Both the position numbers and the translations under genes were made by a program. The notes beneath the pieces are model-generated. The model was given only the letters and a program-made list of their open reading frames with translations. It made no database searches and was not told where the DNA came from. A stretch of 64,000 bases of DNA from NCBI GenBank assembly GCA_028285445.1, contig JANQPQ010000044.1:62001-126000 (forward strand), given 5' to 3'. This document shows positions 1 to 8,979 of the stretch, in pieces (the stretch's first letter is position 1; every line of letters begins with the position of its first letter). The stretch is from Cyclobacteriaceae bacterium (GTDB taxonomy: Bacteria; Bacteroidota; Bacteroidia; Cytophagales; Cyclobacteriaceae).

Positions 1-940
1 CAAATTAAAGCCAAGGATAAAAGACACCGCCAAGCGATTGTGGCTCCTATACCTGGGGTTTACAGTAGCTGAACTGCTATTGCTCATGGTGGGAGGCATG
101 GGTTTTTTCGATGCTATCAACCATTCTCTTACCACCATGGCTTCAGGGGGATTCTCTACAAAGCAAGACAGTATCGCTTATTTCCAATCACCATTTATCC
201 AGTACGTGATTATTGGTTTCATGATAGTGGCGGGTTCTAATTTCACCATTCTCTACTTTCTGCTAAAGGGGCAATTCCGAAAACTCATTTCTAATGAAGA
301 ATATCGCTACTATTTACTATTCTTAATGTTCTTTGCGTTGGTGGTTTTTATTCCACTTCTCTCTGTTCTCCCAAACTCTGTTGAAGAAATTTTTCGCACA
401 TCACTATTCCAGGTGGTATCAATCATTACAACTACGGGCTATGCCACAGCCGATTATACTACCTGGGGGCCTTTTCTTTTGTTGGTGTTCTTTGCTATGA
501 TGTTCATTGGGGGCTCGGCCGGTAGCACCTCGGGAGGGGTAAAAATTGTTAGGCACATCATACTATTCAAAAACAGTTTCCTGGAGATGAATAGATTACT
601 ACACCCGTCGGCAGTGATTCCTGTGCGGCTGAATAAGAAAGCAGTGGAAAGGACGGTCACTTACAACATTTTGGCCTTCATAATGATTTACATATTGACC
701 TTTGCGGTGGGCACTTTGGTTATGGCCTGGCTAGGCACCGACTTTAAGACAGCTTTTGGTTCGGTAGCCGCCACCTTGGGCAACGTGGGGCCTGGAATTG
801 GTGACGTTGGCCCGGCACAATCTTATGCAAGTATCCCCAGCTCTGGCAAATGGTTTCTTTCCTTCTTAATGTTAATTGGTCGATTGGAGCTTTTCACGGT
901 ACTGATACTATTCTCCATTTATTTCTGGAGAAAGCAATAA
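1..940 (+). CDS. trkH: TrkH-family potassium uptake protein, C-terminal part (5' truncated by window)
   Basis: The reading frame is open from base 2, so the gene begins outside the window; the TTG at 38 is internal, because the upstream codons (KLKPRIKDTAKR) fit the family. It is the membrane pore subunit of a Trk/Ktr potassium system and translocates K+ across the inner membrane. Visible are several hydrophobic spans and the last two pore loops: TTGYATAD, followed by the GGSAGSTSGG segment, and ATLGNVGPG near the C terminus. The glycines of these loops form the K+ filter in the family. The partner TrkA would lie outside the window if linked. It ends at a TAA directly before a hairpin terminator. 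Confidence 0.93.
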   Translation, partial: KLKPRIKDTAKRLWLLYLGFTVAELLLLMVGGMGFFDAINHSLTTMASGGFSTKQDSIAYFQSPFIQYVIIGFMIVAGSNFTILYFLLKGQFRKLISNEEYRYYLLFLMFFALVVFIPLLSVLPNSVEEIFRTSLFQVVSIITTTGYATADYTTWGPFLLLVFFAMMFIGGSAGSTSGGVKIVRHIILFKNSFLEMNRLLHPSAVIPVRLNKKAVERTVTYNILAFIMIYILTFAVGTLVMAWLGTDFKTAFGSVAATLGNVGPGIGDVGPAQSYASIPSSGKWFLSFLMLIGRLELFTVLILFSIYFWRKQ

Positions 941-971
941 AAAAAAGCTCCATAAAATGGAGCTCTTTTTT
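941..971. terminator. Bidirectional rho-independent terminator between trkH and secDF
   Basis: A perfect 8-bp stem (AGCTCCAT at 946-953, ATGGAGCT at 957-964) has a 3-nt loop, an A-run on its left and a T-run on its right. It can therefore stop transcripts from trkH (plus) and from secDF (minus), which converge here. Confidence 0.9.
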
Positions 972-987
972 AGATGGTATCCTTCTG

Positions 988-3900
988 CTAGCTCGCGGAT
1001 TGCTTCGCTAGTTGTTTCTTATTTAGGTCTACCACTACTGGAGATGCTATGAATACTGAAGAGTAGGTTCCTACTAGCACTCCAATCAACAGTGCAAATG
1101 AGAACCCTCTTAGTACTTCTCCTCCAAATATGAGTAGAACCAGCACAACAATTAGGGTTGTTACTGAAGTGATTAGGGTCCTATTTAACGTTCCATTGAT
1201 GGATAAATTAAACGTCTTCACCAAATCAGTGCTTGTTTTCAAATTCAGGTTCTCACGAATTCTATCAAAAACAATTACCGTGTCATTAATTGAATAACCG
1301 ATAATGGTAAGCATGGCGGCAATGAACACCTGATCGACCTCATACATAATACCCATGGCTCCCATGAGTGCATATGCTGAAAGCACTACCATAGAGTCGT
1401 GAAACAACGCGACTATCGCTCCCAGGCCAAATTGCCACCTCCTGAACCTTATCAAAATGTAGAGGAATATTACTATTAGAGACAACACTATTGATTGCTG
1501 TGAAGCATTCTTAATATCATCGGCGATGGTTGGGCTAACTTTATTGGAGCTTGAAATGGTAAAGTGGGAACCATCAACTTTGGAATCATCAGCGATATAC
1601 TGCTTACCACTAAACCTCTCCAATCCGCCAATTAAAACTCTTTCCACAGCCGCATCAACTGAGTCAGAGTCTTCATCAACCCTATAGCTTGTTGTAATTT
1701 TTACCACACTACTAGCCCCATAAGTTTTCACTTCGGTGCCAGCTCCTTCAAAGTCTTGTGATAAGCTAGTCTTTATGTCTGAAGCAATTACCGGTTCATC
1801 AAACGTTACAACGTACGATCGTCCTCCTCGGAAATCAACACCAAAGTTCAATCCGTTAGTTGCAATCAATGCCACGCCAACTGTAATAAATATTGCCGAG
1901 CATACATAGGCGATCTTTCTTTTCCCCAAGAAATCAATACCCAGGTTTGACAAAACTCCTTTAGAAAATGGCGTCGTAAAAGACATCTTACTTTGGTCTC
2001 CTTTTCTCACCATCCAATCTACTATCACCCTAGTGATAAACACCGCAGAGAAGAAGGAACAAGCGATACCAATCATCAATGTAATTGCAAAACCTTTGAC
2101 TGGGCCTTGCCCTAACACATACAAGATGACGGCTGTCAAAAACGTAGTTACGTTGGAATCAATAATAGAACTATAAGCCTTTTTGTAACCAGTACTTATG
2201 GCCTCCCTCAATCTAACGCCATTCCTCAACTCTTCTCTGATCCTTTCGAATATCAGCACGTTAGCATCGATAGACATACCGATTGTCAACACGATACCGG
2301 CAATTCCAGGCAGCGTGAGCGCTGCATTCAATTGCGCCAGAATACCCATAATGAAGAAGATGTTGAATGCCAGGGCAAAGTTGGCGACAAAGCCTCCTTT
2401 GGAGTAGTATGCTATCATGAACAACACTACCAAAACCAGTCCTGAAAAAATTGAGACTATTCCTTGTCTTTGGGCTTCTTTACCAAGACTAGGCCCAATA
2501 ATAGCTTGTTGCACAATTGTAGTTGGTGCAGGGAGAGCCCCGGCCTTTAAGATGGCCGCAAGGTCTTGAGCCTCTTCCAGGGTAAATGTCCCAGTGATAA
2601 TAGATTGACCATTGGGTATAGGCTCATCAACAAATGGTGCTGAGTAAATATAGCTGTCAAGGGCAATGGCAATTCTACCCTTAGGATTGGCCCTGGACGC
2701 ATCAGTGGTGAGACGCTTCCAGGTTCTGGCACCATCGGGACTCATTTGCAGCGAAACTGCCGGACTAGAGTTCCTCGGATTGAGAGTTTGATATGCGTTA
2801 GTAACAATCTCTCCGGATAGTGGTGCCTTGCCTCCCCTTGTATATCTAATGGCATGCAATTCCAAATGAGGCTCGGCTCCATCCTCATGGTCGTGAGGTT
2901 TGGCATCCCAGAGGAATCTAATATTACGTGGCAACATACTTCTGACATCTTCACGTTTAAGAATCCTATTGATTTGTGATGTGTCTGTAACATTGTACAC
3001 AAGCCCTTCGGAGCTCTGTTGCAGAGCGAATAATGGAGATACCTCCGTGTTAGCAATGGAATCTAAACCGGTGCTGGTTGAATCCCCCTCTAGCTGACTA
3101 GCTAACTCTGATGCAGTACTATCGGCCTCAGTACTATCCTGATCGCTGACCAGAGGTGTTTCAACCAGGCTTGAAAGCGCATCAGTTTCTAAAGGGTCTG
3201 CAACGGTTGAGTCAGCATTGAGAACAAGCTTTGCTCTTTCTTCCTCAACTAGCATCGAGTTTACGGTTATTAGTGAATTAAAATACTCTTGCGGAGTAGC
3301 AATTTCCCAAAACTCTAGCTTGGCAACACCTTGCAAAAGCTTCCGCACCCTCTCCGGATTGTCAGCACCGGGAATTTCTACCTGAATTCTTCCAGTGCCT
3401 TGCAACCGCTGCAAATTTGGCTGTGAAGTACCGAACCTATCGACACGAGTCCGTAGAATATTGAAAGACCTGTCAATGGCATCTTCAATTTCGAAATTGA
3501 TTACTTCCAGGATCTCGTCATCTGAAGAATCAAAATCGATTCTACCTCTATTGGCTGCAGTGGCAAATATTTCACTAAGGTTTCGGTTGGGCGCTGATTG
3601 CTTGAAGGCGTTATAAAACAATTGACTGAATGCTTCCTGACTGTTCCTTTGGTCCAGTCTTGCCTGTGCAATTGCTCCCAAAAATTCAGGATCCTCGTTA
3701 CCCCCACTTAATCCCTTGAGGATGTCAACAGGTGAAATCTCCAGTATTACGTGCATCCCGCCTTGTAAGTCAAGACCCAGATTAAGTTCTGTGTCCTTCA
3801 CTTCCTGAAAAGTGTAATCTATTCCTAGTAAATTGTAAACCGGCTGGGCCCAAACTGAGTCCAGGTATTCTTGCTTCTTCGAAAAGTTCACGTTACCGTT

Positions 3901-4026
3901 TTCGGTGGTAGCAATTGATGTTGCCTCGTTTTGAATATTTCTTGAAACGAGCGTGAATGATAAGTAGTAAACACAAAGTAGTGTGATTATTAGGGTTAGG
4001 GTTATAACCGCTCCTTTATTTCTCAT
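988..4026 (-). CDS. secDF: Protein translocase SecDF, single-chain fusion
   Basis: This is the proton-driven accessory subunit of the Sec translocon; it pulls exported proteins to the periplasmic side. At 1012 aa it joins SecD and SecF as is usual in Bacteroidota. An N-terminal membrane span (about 7-27) is followed by the SecD motif LGLDLQGG (83-90), the P1 domain, a membrane bundle carrying GMSIDANVLIFERIREE, and then the SecF half with LNFGVDFRGG and YSINDTVIVFDRIREN. An acidic Ser/Thr/Asp-rich low-complexity stretch (about 268-330) sits within the SecD periplasmic part. It is the last gene of the minus-strand string and ends at the shared terminator. Confident call. Confidence 0.97.
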   Translation of the reverse strand: MRNKGAVITLTLIITLLCVYYLSFTLVSRNIQNEATSIATTENGNVNFSKKQEYLDSVWAQPVYNLLGIDYTFQEVKDTELNLGLDLQGGMHVILEISPVDILKGLSGGNEDPEFLGAIAQARLDQRNSQEAFSQLFYNAFKQSAPNRNLSEIFATAANRGRIDFDSSDDEILEVINFEIEDAIDRSFNILRTRVDRFGTSQPNLQRLQGTGRIQVEIPGADNPERVRKLLQGVAKLEFWEIATPQEYFNSLITVNSMLVEEERAKLVLNADSTVADPLETDALSSLVETPLVSDQDSTEADSTASELASQLEGDSTSTGLDSIANTEVSPLFALQQSSEGLVYNVTDTSQINRILKREDVRSMLPRNIRFLWDAKPHDHEDGAEPHLELHAIRYTRGGKAPLSGEIVTNAYQTLNPRNSSPAVSLQMSPDGARTWKRLTTDASRANPKGRIAIALDSYIYSAPFVDEPIPNGQSIITGTFTLEEAQDLAAILKAGALPAPTTIVQQAIIGPSLGKEAQRQGIVSIFSGLVLVVLFMIAYYSKGGFVANFALAFNIFFIMGILAQLNAALTLPGIAGIVLTIGMSIDANVLIFERIREELRNGVRLREAISTGYKKAYSSIIDSNVTTFLTAVILYVLGQGPVKGFAITLMIGIACSFFSAVFITRVIVDWMVRKGDQSKMSFTTPFSKGVLSNLGIDFLGKRKIAYVCSAIFITVGVALIATNGLNFGVDFRGGRSYVVTFDEPVIASDIKTSLSQDFEGAGTEVKTYGASSVVKITTSYRVDEDSDSVDAAVERVLIGGLERFSGKQYIADDSKVDGSHFTISSSNKVSPTIADDIKNASQQSIVLSLIVIFLYILIRFRRWQFGLGAIVALFHDSMVVLSAYALMGAMGIMYEVDQVFIAAMLTIIGYSINDTVIVFDRIRENLNLKTSTDLVKTFNLSINGTLNRTLITSVTTLIVVLVLLIFGGEVLRGFSFALLIGVLVGTYSSVFIASPVVVDLNKKQLAKQSAS

Positions 4027-4088
4027 TACGTTAAGTTTTGTCTAATTGAATTTTGAATGAATTGATACTAGCAGGCGAGTATCACATT

Positions 4089-4424
4089 CTAGGGCGCATT
4101 GGCCGAGATAATCCGCCGGAAAAGCGTATTGAAGAAAGATTGAAGAGATTCGCTAAAGCGCTCAGTATAGCTAATCTCAGCTTCATCGGATAGTTCAATA
4201 TCCATTAGTACCTGCATCTGCGGAGAAACTTCGACTTGGGCAGCAGGCGATAGTGCTTGATTCTCAATAATCAACTCCTGAGATTCATCACTGCTGGTTT
4301 GCTCCGTTTTTTGCGGTTCCTGGTCACTGTAGAAATTAGCTACGGGGCTTATGATAAGCCACGCGGCAACCATCATACCCAAAACCAGGTTAAACGAGCG
4401 ATATAGAATTTTTCTATTCTTCAT
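4089..4424 (-). CDS. Small single-span membrane protein, unknown function
   Basis: I do not recognise the family. The ATG at 4424 (111 aa, starting MKNRKILYRSFN) is preferred over a TTG 42 bases upstream. The product has one N-terminal hydrophobic span (about residues 8-28), then an acidic, Glu/Gln/Ser-rich segment of about 80 residues, probably outside the cytoplasm, and ends in a short basic-hydrophobic tail (FFNTLFRRII). It lies between udk (48-base gap) and secDF (62-base gap) on the same strand and is probably co-transcribed. A link to the Sec machinery rests only on position. Confidence 0.6.
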   Translation of the reverse strand: MKNRKILYRSFNLVLGMMVAAWLIISPVANFYSDQEPQKTEQTSSDESQELIIENQALSPAAQVEVSPQMQVLMDIELSDEAEISYTERFSESLQSFFNTLFRRIISANAP

Positions 4425-4472
4425 TATGAAGCCCACAAATTTAGGCGTATCGCTACAAGCTGACAAGAAAAT

Positions 4473-5090
4473 CTAGGTCAATTTTGATCTGAGAAATGCC
4501 ACAATTACTGCTAAGGCCTCGTCAAAGTTGTCGTCATTTGGTATGACTATATCCGAGCTTAGTTTAAATGGTTCGATATATTTCTCATAGCTCGGCATCA
4601 CATGATTTTCATAGCGATAAAGCACATCATCCAAGTCATACCCTCTCTCTTCGTTATCTCTGACAATTCGTCTTTTAAGCCGCACGTGATCTTTGGCGTC
4701 AATAAACAATTTTAAATCGATAAGGTTAGCCAGGTCTGGAAACGACAGCACAAATATTCCTTCTACTACCAGGATAGGAGCAGGCGTAAATTCTAATACC
4801 TTGGGTGCTATGTCAGGATTATTAAAGGTATACTCCTTTTTGGTAACCTTCTCATGATTAAGAAGCTTGGTTACATCTTGAGTATAGAGTTCCAAATCTA
4901 TGGAGCCTGGTGTATCGAAGTTCTGAATACCCTTGTCATCTACGGGTTGCTGGTCTCGATCTATATAGTAATTATCCTGAGAAACCAAGCACAGCTCCTC
5001 GTTGCTAAAGTTTTTAACTAGTGAATTTAGAAAATGAGTTTTTCCTGATCCGCTACAACCGGTTATGCCTACTACATATGGCTTATTCAT
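4473..5090 (-). CDS. udk: Uridine kinase
   Basis: Phosphorylates uridine and cytidine to UMP/CMP in pyrimidine salvage (cytoplasm). The 205-aa length matches the family. A P-loop GITGCSGSGKT lies at residues 8-18, followed by the SQDNYY strand and the DTPGSIDLELY region, where the family has its substrate-binding Asp and lid; VVEGIFVL is the Walker-B-like strand and RRIVRDNEERG the lid. It follows rdgB by 21 bases and belongs to the same gene string. Phosphoribulokinase-type proteins share the fold, but size and motifs favour Udk. Confidence 0.93.
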   Translation of the reverse strand: MNKPYVVGITGCSGSGKTHFLNSLVKNFSNEELCLVSQDNYYIDRDQQPVDDKGIQNFDTPGSIDLELYTQDVTKLLNHEKVTKKEYTFNNPDIAPKVLEFTPAPILVVEGIFVLSFPDLANLIDLKLFIDAKDHVRLKRRIVRDNEERGYDLDDVLYRYENHVMPSYEKYIEPFKLSSDIVIPNDDNFDEALAVIVAFLRSKLT

Positions 5091-5113
5091 GGCGCCAATT
5101 TATAATATTCACG

Positions 5114-5692
5114 CTATTTGTTTAAAAGAAATTCAACAAGCTTGTTTATGGCTATGGCCCTGTGGCTAATTGTATTCTTCTCGCTGAGGGGCATCTCTGC
5201 AAAAGTCTTATCGTACCCGTCGGGTAGAAATATGGAATCATAGCCAAATCCACCGGACCCACTAGGAACTTCGGTAATTTGACCCCGTACAATACCTTCA
5301 AATCTTTCAGCCCCCTCCTCGCTAAGGAAAGTGACTACAGTTCTGAATCGCGCTTCACGGTTTGTGATGCCTTGCATACTGTCAAGCAACAATTTGATAT
5401 TTTCTTCTGAAGATGCACCTGCTCCCGCGAACCTTGCCGAATGCACCCCAGGCCGTCCATCTAGAGCAAGCACCTCCAGCCCAGTGTCGTCTGCAAAACA
5501 GGCCTGATGGAATTTATTGAATACATATTGCGCCTTGTATTGAGAGTTGCCCTCAATTGTGCCTTCTTCCTCCGGAATGTCGTCATAGCAGCCAATATCA
5601 CGCAATCCCTTTACTGTGTATTGGTCAGCAACCAGTGCTTGCACTTCAATCAGCTTATTGGCATTGTTGGTAGCAAAACAAAGCTGCTTCAA
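5114..5692 (-). CDS. rdgB: Non-canonical purine NTP pyrophosphatase (RdgB/HAM1)
   Basis: Hydrolyses ITP, dITP and XTP to monophosphates, keeping deaminated purines out of DNA and RNA. It has 192 aa, the typical size. The family start is present (FATNNANKLIEVQAL), followed by EEGTIEGNSQYKAQY, FADDTGLEVLALDGRPGVHSAR (metal site, Asp pair) and SGGFGYDSIF; the C terminus carries SHRAIAINKLVEFL. The gene begins 6 bases after the last FKBP gene, so it is almost certainly in the same transcript. Confidence 0.96.
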   Translation of the reverse strand: MKQLCFATNNANKLIEVQALVADQYTVKGLRDIGCYDDIPEEEGTIEGNSQYKAQYVFNKFHQACFADDTGLEVLALDGRPGVHSARFAGAGASSEENIKLLLDSMQGITNREARFRTVVTFLSEEGAERFEGIVRGQITEVPSGSGGFGYDSIFLPDGYDKTFAEMPLSEKNTISHRAIAINKLVEFLLNK

Positions 5693-5698
5693 TAGTAT

Positions 5699-6598
5699 TT
5701 AGATATTACGAGTGACTTCATATACCAGCACTGAAAAGGGCTGCACTGGCGCATTTGAGAGTCGTTGAGGAATTACTAAAGGGCTGTTGATGAATCCTAA
5801 GCGTGAAGGCACAATAATGATAGCGGTTTCATCACGAAGTAATTTCTTAAGTCCTGTGTTGAGACCCGTTGGGAGCAAATTCTCATCAAGGATAATCACC
5901 TGATCCTCTTGTTCGTCGAAAAGCTCTCCGTCTAGTAGTTTTCCATTATAATCAACCACAATACTTTGATTATTACTTGACTCAGTGCCGGGTACACCTG
6001 CTTGGATAGTTAGATAGCGCAGGCCATCGGGTAATTCTTCAAATTCACCTAAGCCTTGATCTAGTATGTATTGGTCTATTCCGTTAATCTCGCGCGTTTC
6101 GTGCACGTCATCAATAAGGGCCGAAACAATTTCAATCTCAGCCAGAATAATTGCGTCGAGCGGTATGAGGCCTTCTATACTTAGACCTGGATATGCAAAC
6201 CTTGTAGGTATCACAAACCCATAAGTCTCACCTACTCTCATTTGTCTCATGCCAAGATCTATGCCAGTAGGTATTAGCTGCCCAACTTCATGAAAGCTCT
6301 CTACTGGAGGGCCATCAGCCTCCTGATGACGAGCGACTTCGGAGCCATCCAAAAGTGTAACATTGTAATAAAACCCAACGACTTCAAGTACGGAGGGGTC
6401 CTTTCCTGATGGGTTCTCATTGATAGGATAGAAGTAAATACCGTTCTCGTCAGATTGTGCATCTATATTATTTGCCGACAGGTAGCTCCTTATTTGCTCA
6501 TCCTGCTCTTCAGGGGTGTCAAAATCTCTCAAACACGATTGGCTTGAGATCGCAACGATTGCAAGTATTACCAGGCTAGTTAACCTCTCCATAGTCAT
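5699..6598 (-). CDS. Two-domain FKBP-like lipoprotein, degenerate
   Basis: A hydrophobic leader ends in SSQSC (Cys about residue 22, a weak lipobox), so the protein is probably a periplasm-facing lipoprotein. Two FKBP-like domains can be traced (about 65-155 and 190-298), each with a LLDG turn and a VPSRLGF/IPTRFAY hairpin. Key aromatic positions are poorly kept: no FD pair in the first domain, and GF replaces the AYG Tyr in the second. Peptidyl-prolyl isomerase activity is therefore doubtful and a chaperone or scaffold role is possible. Start: two ATGs (6598, 6592) are equally possible. It lies 6 bases after the preceding FKBP gene. Confidence 0.82.
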   Translation of the reverse strand: MTMERLTSLVILAIVAISSQSCLRDFDTPEEQDEQIRSYLSANNIDAQSDENGIYFYPINENPSGKDPSVLEVVGFYYNVTLLDGSEVARHQEADGPPVESFHEVGQLIPTGIDLGMRQMRVGETYGFVIPTRFAYPGLSIEGLIPLDAIILAEIEIVSALIDDVHETREINGIDQYILDQGLGEFEELPDGLRYLTIQAGVPGTESSNNQSIVVDYNGKLLDGELFDEQEDQVIILDENLLPTGLNTGLKKLLRDETAIIIVPSRLGFINSPLVIPQRLSNAPVQPFSVLVYEVTRNI

Positions 6599-6604
6599 TA
6601 ATGT

Positions 6605-7492
6605 TTAAGGTTCACGCAGGGTAATCTCAAACATTATTATACTGAATGGCGGAATCGCAACTGCGCTTACACTTTCGGGAATTACAAAGAAACTCGCTCC
6701 ATAGGCAAGGCTTGAGGGAAGAATAATTTTGGCAGTCTCACCGTATTCCATAAGTCGAACTCCTTCGTCAAATCCTTCAATAACAGCGCCCTCTCCAAGG
6801 GTGAAAGGGAATGAATCACCTGAATCAAACTCTGCACCATCCAAGAATGTTCCCGTATAGGCAACAGTCACATCAGATCCATCAGTCGGTTTGGTCCCAT
6901 TGCCTGACTGCACTTTCTGATAATACAAACCTGACTCTTGAGCCTCAAAAGTGCCAAGGTTTTCTGAGACAATAGCTGCATCAATTTCTTCCTTTTCCTT
7001 TTCTGTTAGTTCTTCGGGGGTAAATACATCTACCACCTCGATAGTGCATATTAGTATAGCATTTGGCGGAATATTAGCACCTTGTTGGTTGCCAAATGCC
7101 AACCTCGATGGAATTATATGTTGGTATGTCTCACCCACACTCATTACCGATAATCCGAAAAATATGCCGGCGGGTATAGTGGTGTCTATGGACTGCAACA
7201 ATCTTTTGGGTTGGCCATCTTGCTCCTGATGATCATCCAGTACGGTGCCATCGAGGAGGCTTAAAGTAAAGTACATGGATACGATGGAGTTTTCGGTGAC
7301 GGCTTTTCCATTAGAAACCGTCTGCAGCGGAATGTAGAAGACTCCGCTTCCATGCAGATTTGCGGTTAAGTTATTATCCTGCAAATACTGTTGAATAATT
7401 TCGTTATCAACCTCATCATCACTAGAATCGTTACAAGCGACAAACGAGAAACCCATGCCTAGTAATAACCAAAGTGTTCTAGTCAGCTTCAT
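6605..7492 (-). CDS. Two-domain FKBP-type peptidyl-prolyl isomerase lipoprotein
   Basis: A lipoprotein signal ends at FVAC (Cys about residue 20). The first domain (about 55-160) is divergent. The second (about 200-295) is recognisably FKBP, with VTVAYTGTFLDG, the EFDSG motif holding the conserved Phe-Asp pair, the FTLGEG strand and PSSLAYG. The usual tryptophan at the base of the pocket appears as Phe (EGFDEG). It probably assists folding of exported proteins at the periplasmic face. It lies 3 bases after the upstream FKBP gene. GldI, a gliding-motility lipoprotein of flavobacteria, is also an FKBP protein, but I cannot assign orthology. Confidence 0.88.
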   Translation of the reverse strand: MKLTRTLWLLLGMGFSFVACNDSSDDEVDNEIIQQYLQDNNLTANLHGSGVFYIPLQTVSNGKAVTENSIVSMYFTLSLLDGTVLDDHQEQDGQPKRLLQSIDTTIPAGIFFGLSVMSVGETYQHIIPSRLAFGNQQGANIPPNAILICTIEVVDVFTPEELTEKEKEEIDAAIVSENLGTFEAQESGLYYQKVQSGNGTKPTDGSDVTVAYTGTFLDGAEFDSGDSFPFTLGEGAVIEGFDEGVRLMEYGETAKIILPSSLAYGASFFVIPESVSAVAIPPFSIIMFEITLREP

Positions 7493-7495
7493 ATA

Positions 7496-8035
7496 CTAAT
7501 CTCTTACTTCCAATAACTGAATATCAAAACCCACAACTGTATTTGGAGGAACAAGGTCCCCAAAGCCAGCGCTACCGTAAGCCAGGCCAGATGGTAGCAG
7601 TACCAATGCGCGATCTCTCTCGCCCATTAGTGATACACCTATTTCCCAGCCATTAATCGGCGCCTGGCCCACGCCAAGCTGAAATTCTTCAGGCTGATAT
7701 TGCCGATTTTCCTGTAGCACACCGTTAGCCTCGGCAATGTGTCTCAGGCTACTATCGAAGACAGTATTGTTTGCATCCAGCAAAAACCCAATGTAGTCTA
7801 TAGTTACTGTTTGACCATTGGTTGGTGCCTGCTCGCCTTCTTCTTCGGTATATACTATCCTGAGCCCCGAAGGATGAGCAAAAGCCGTCAGGCCATTGTC
7901 TGCAATGTACTGATCAATCAGTGCTACCTCTTCATTAAATCGGCGCACAACTTCTTCAAGTTCACTATTATCGTTGCAGCCCCAGATTACTACCAGTAAA
8001 ATGATAGTCCAGATTTTTTTGAAAAGTGTTGTCAT
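7496..8035 (-). CDS. Single-domain FKBP-type peptidyl-prolyl isomerase lipoprotein
   Basis: 179 aa. The leader ends at IWGC (Cys about residue 20), consistent with lipid anchoring. A helical spacer (about 25-60) precedes one FKBP domain with VTIDYIGFLLD, TVFDSS (conserved Phe-Asp), FQLGVGQ, NGWEIG (pocket Trp kept), PSGLAYG and a final VGFDIQLLEV strand. Of the four FKBP genes here this one keeps the catalytic pocket best, and its size is close to GldI-type proteins. It follows the upstream FKBP gene by 2 bases. Confidence 0.9.
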   Translation of the reverse strand: MTTLFKKIWTIILLVVIWGCNDNSELEEVVRRFNEEVALIDQYIADNGLTAFAHPSGLRIVYTEEEGEQAPTNGQTVTIDYIGFLLDANNTVFDSSLRHIAEANGVLQENRQYQPEEFQLGVGQAPINGWEIGVSLMGERDRALVLLPSGLAYGSAGFGDLVPPNTVVGFDIQLLEVRD

Positions 8036-8037
8036 GG

Positions 8038-8979
8038 CTAATTACTATCAACTATATCAACAAGTTCAACATCAAACACCAAGATTGCGTTCGCCCCAAT
8101 AGTGGCACTCACTGCCTGGTTTCCATAAGCCATTGGCGAAGGGATAAACAGTTGCGCCTTACCTCCCTTACTCAATTGGGCTATTCCCAGGTCCCAACCC
8201 AGAACTACCTCTCCCCACCCTAATGTAAATGAGTATGGTTGGTAGGGCTCCGCCATGGGGTTATATAACCCATTTTCCTTAGCAACTTCACTAACGCTAG
8301 TCTCAAAAATATTACCCTCAAGAATTCTGCCAGTGTAGTTAACCGAAACGTATTGTCCCGGCTTGGCCTTTTCCCCTTCGCCCTGGTCAGTTATAATATA
8401 TCGTAGCCCCTCGGCAGTTTTCTGGGCTTGAATACCTTGCCCAGCCAAATAGTTATCAATTTGTGCCAAATCTCTTTCCATCTGTTGAATATCCAGATTT
8501 TTGATATTGAATTCCACTCGTCGTGTTCCTTGCCAATGGTTATACTGAGGCCTGGTAAACACCTCCTTCACTCCCATCTCAAAGGTTAACAAACTTTCAG
8601 CTGGTATTGAATCTGGCAAACCTATCCTGAATGTTTCTTCAAAAACTTTCTTAGCACTAACCTTAAAATTAACACTATCACCTTTTTTCACCAGCTTGAA
8701 TAGCTCCTCAAGGCTGCCATTATCTTTCAGGTTCGCTTCGGAATATGCGATTGGTAGCCATTCGCCATCAGCTACTGTATTCAGCAGTTCCCGGCCCATC
8801 TCGTCTTTATAGATCATGCTGAGGATTAGTATCTGACCTTCTTCCGGCTTTGGCCCCGGACCTTCTACCACGAACTTATATTGCAGCCCACTCTCGGTGG
8901 TAACATACTCCGGGCCTGACGAGCAAGCCGCCATTAACAGACCAGATAAAACCAGAAGTGCAGTTACAACTCTAAGCAT
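8038..8979 (-). CDS. Two-domain FKBP-type peptidyl-prolyl isomerase lipoprotein
   Basis: 313 aa, first of the four FKBP genes in transcription order. The signal peptide ends LLMAAC (Cys about residue 19), a good lipobox. The N-terminal domain (about 25-140) is a divergent FKBP fold. The C-terminal one (about 195-310) carries VSVNYTGRILEG, NIFETS (Asp of the pair replaced by Glu), YSFTLGWGEVVLGWD (Trp kept) and PSPMAYG. It overlaps the end of nrnA by 8 bases, so translation is probably coupled. The likely role is folding of envelope proteins. Confidence 0.9.
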   Translation of the reverse strand: MLRVVTALLVLSGLLMAACSSGPEYVTTESGLQYKFVVEGPGPKPEEGQILILSMIYKDEMGRELLNTVADGEWLPIAYSEANLKDNGSLEELFKLVKKGDSVNFKVSAKKVFEETFRIGLPDSIPAESLLTFEMGVKEVFTRPQYNHWQGTRRVEFNIKNLDIQQMERDLAQIDNYLAGQGIQAQKTAEGLRYIITDQGEGEKAKPGQYVSVNYTGRILEGNIFETSVSEVAKENGLYNPMAEPYQPYSFTLGWGEVVLGWDLGIAQLSKGGKAQLFIPSPMAYGNQAVSATIGANAILVFDVELVDIVDSN

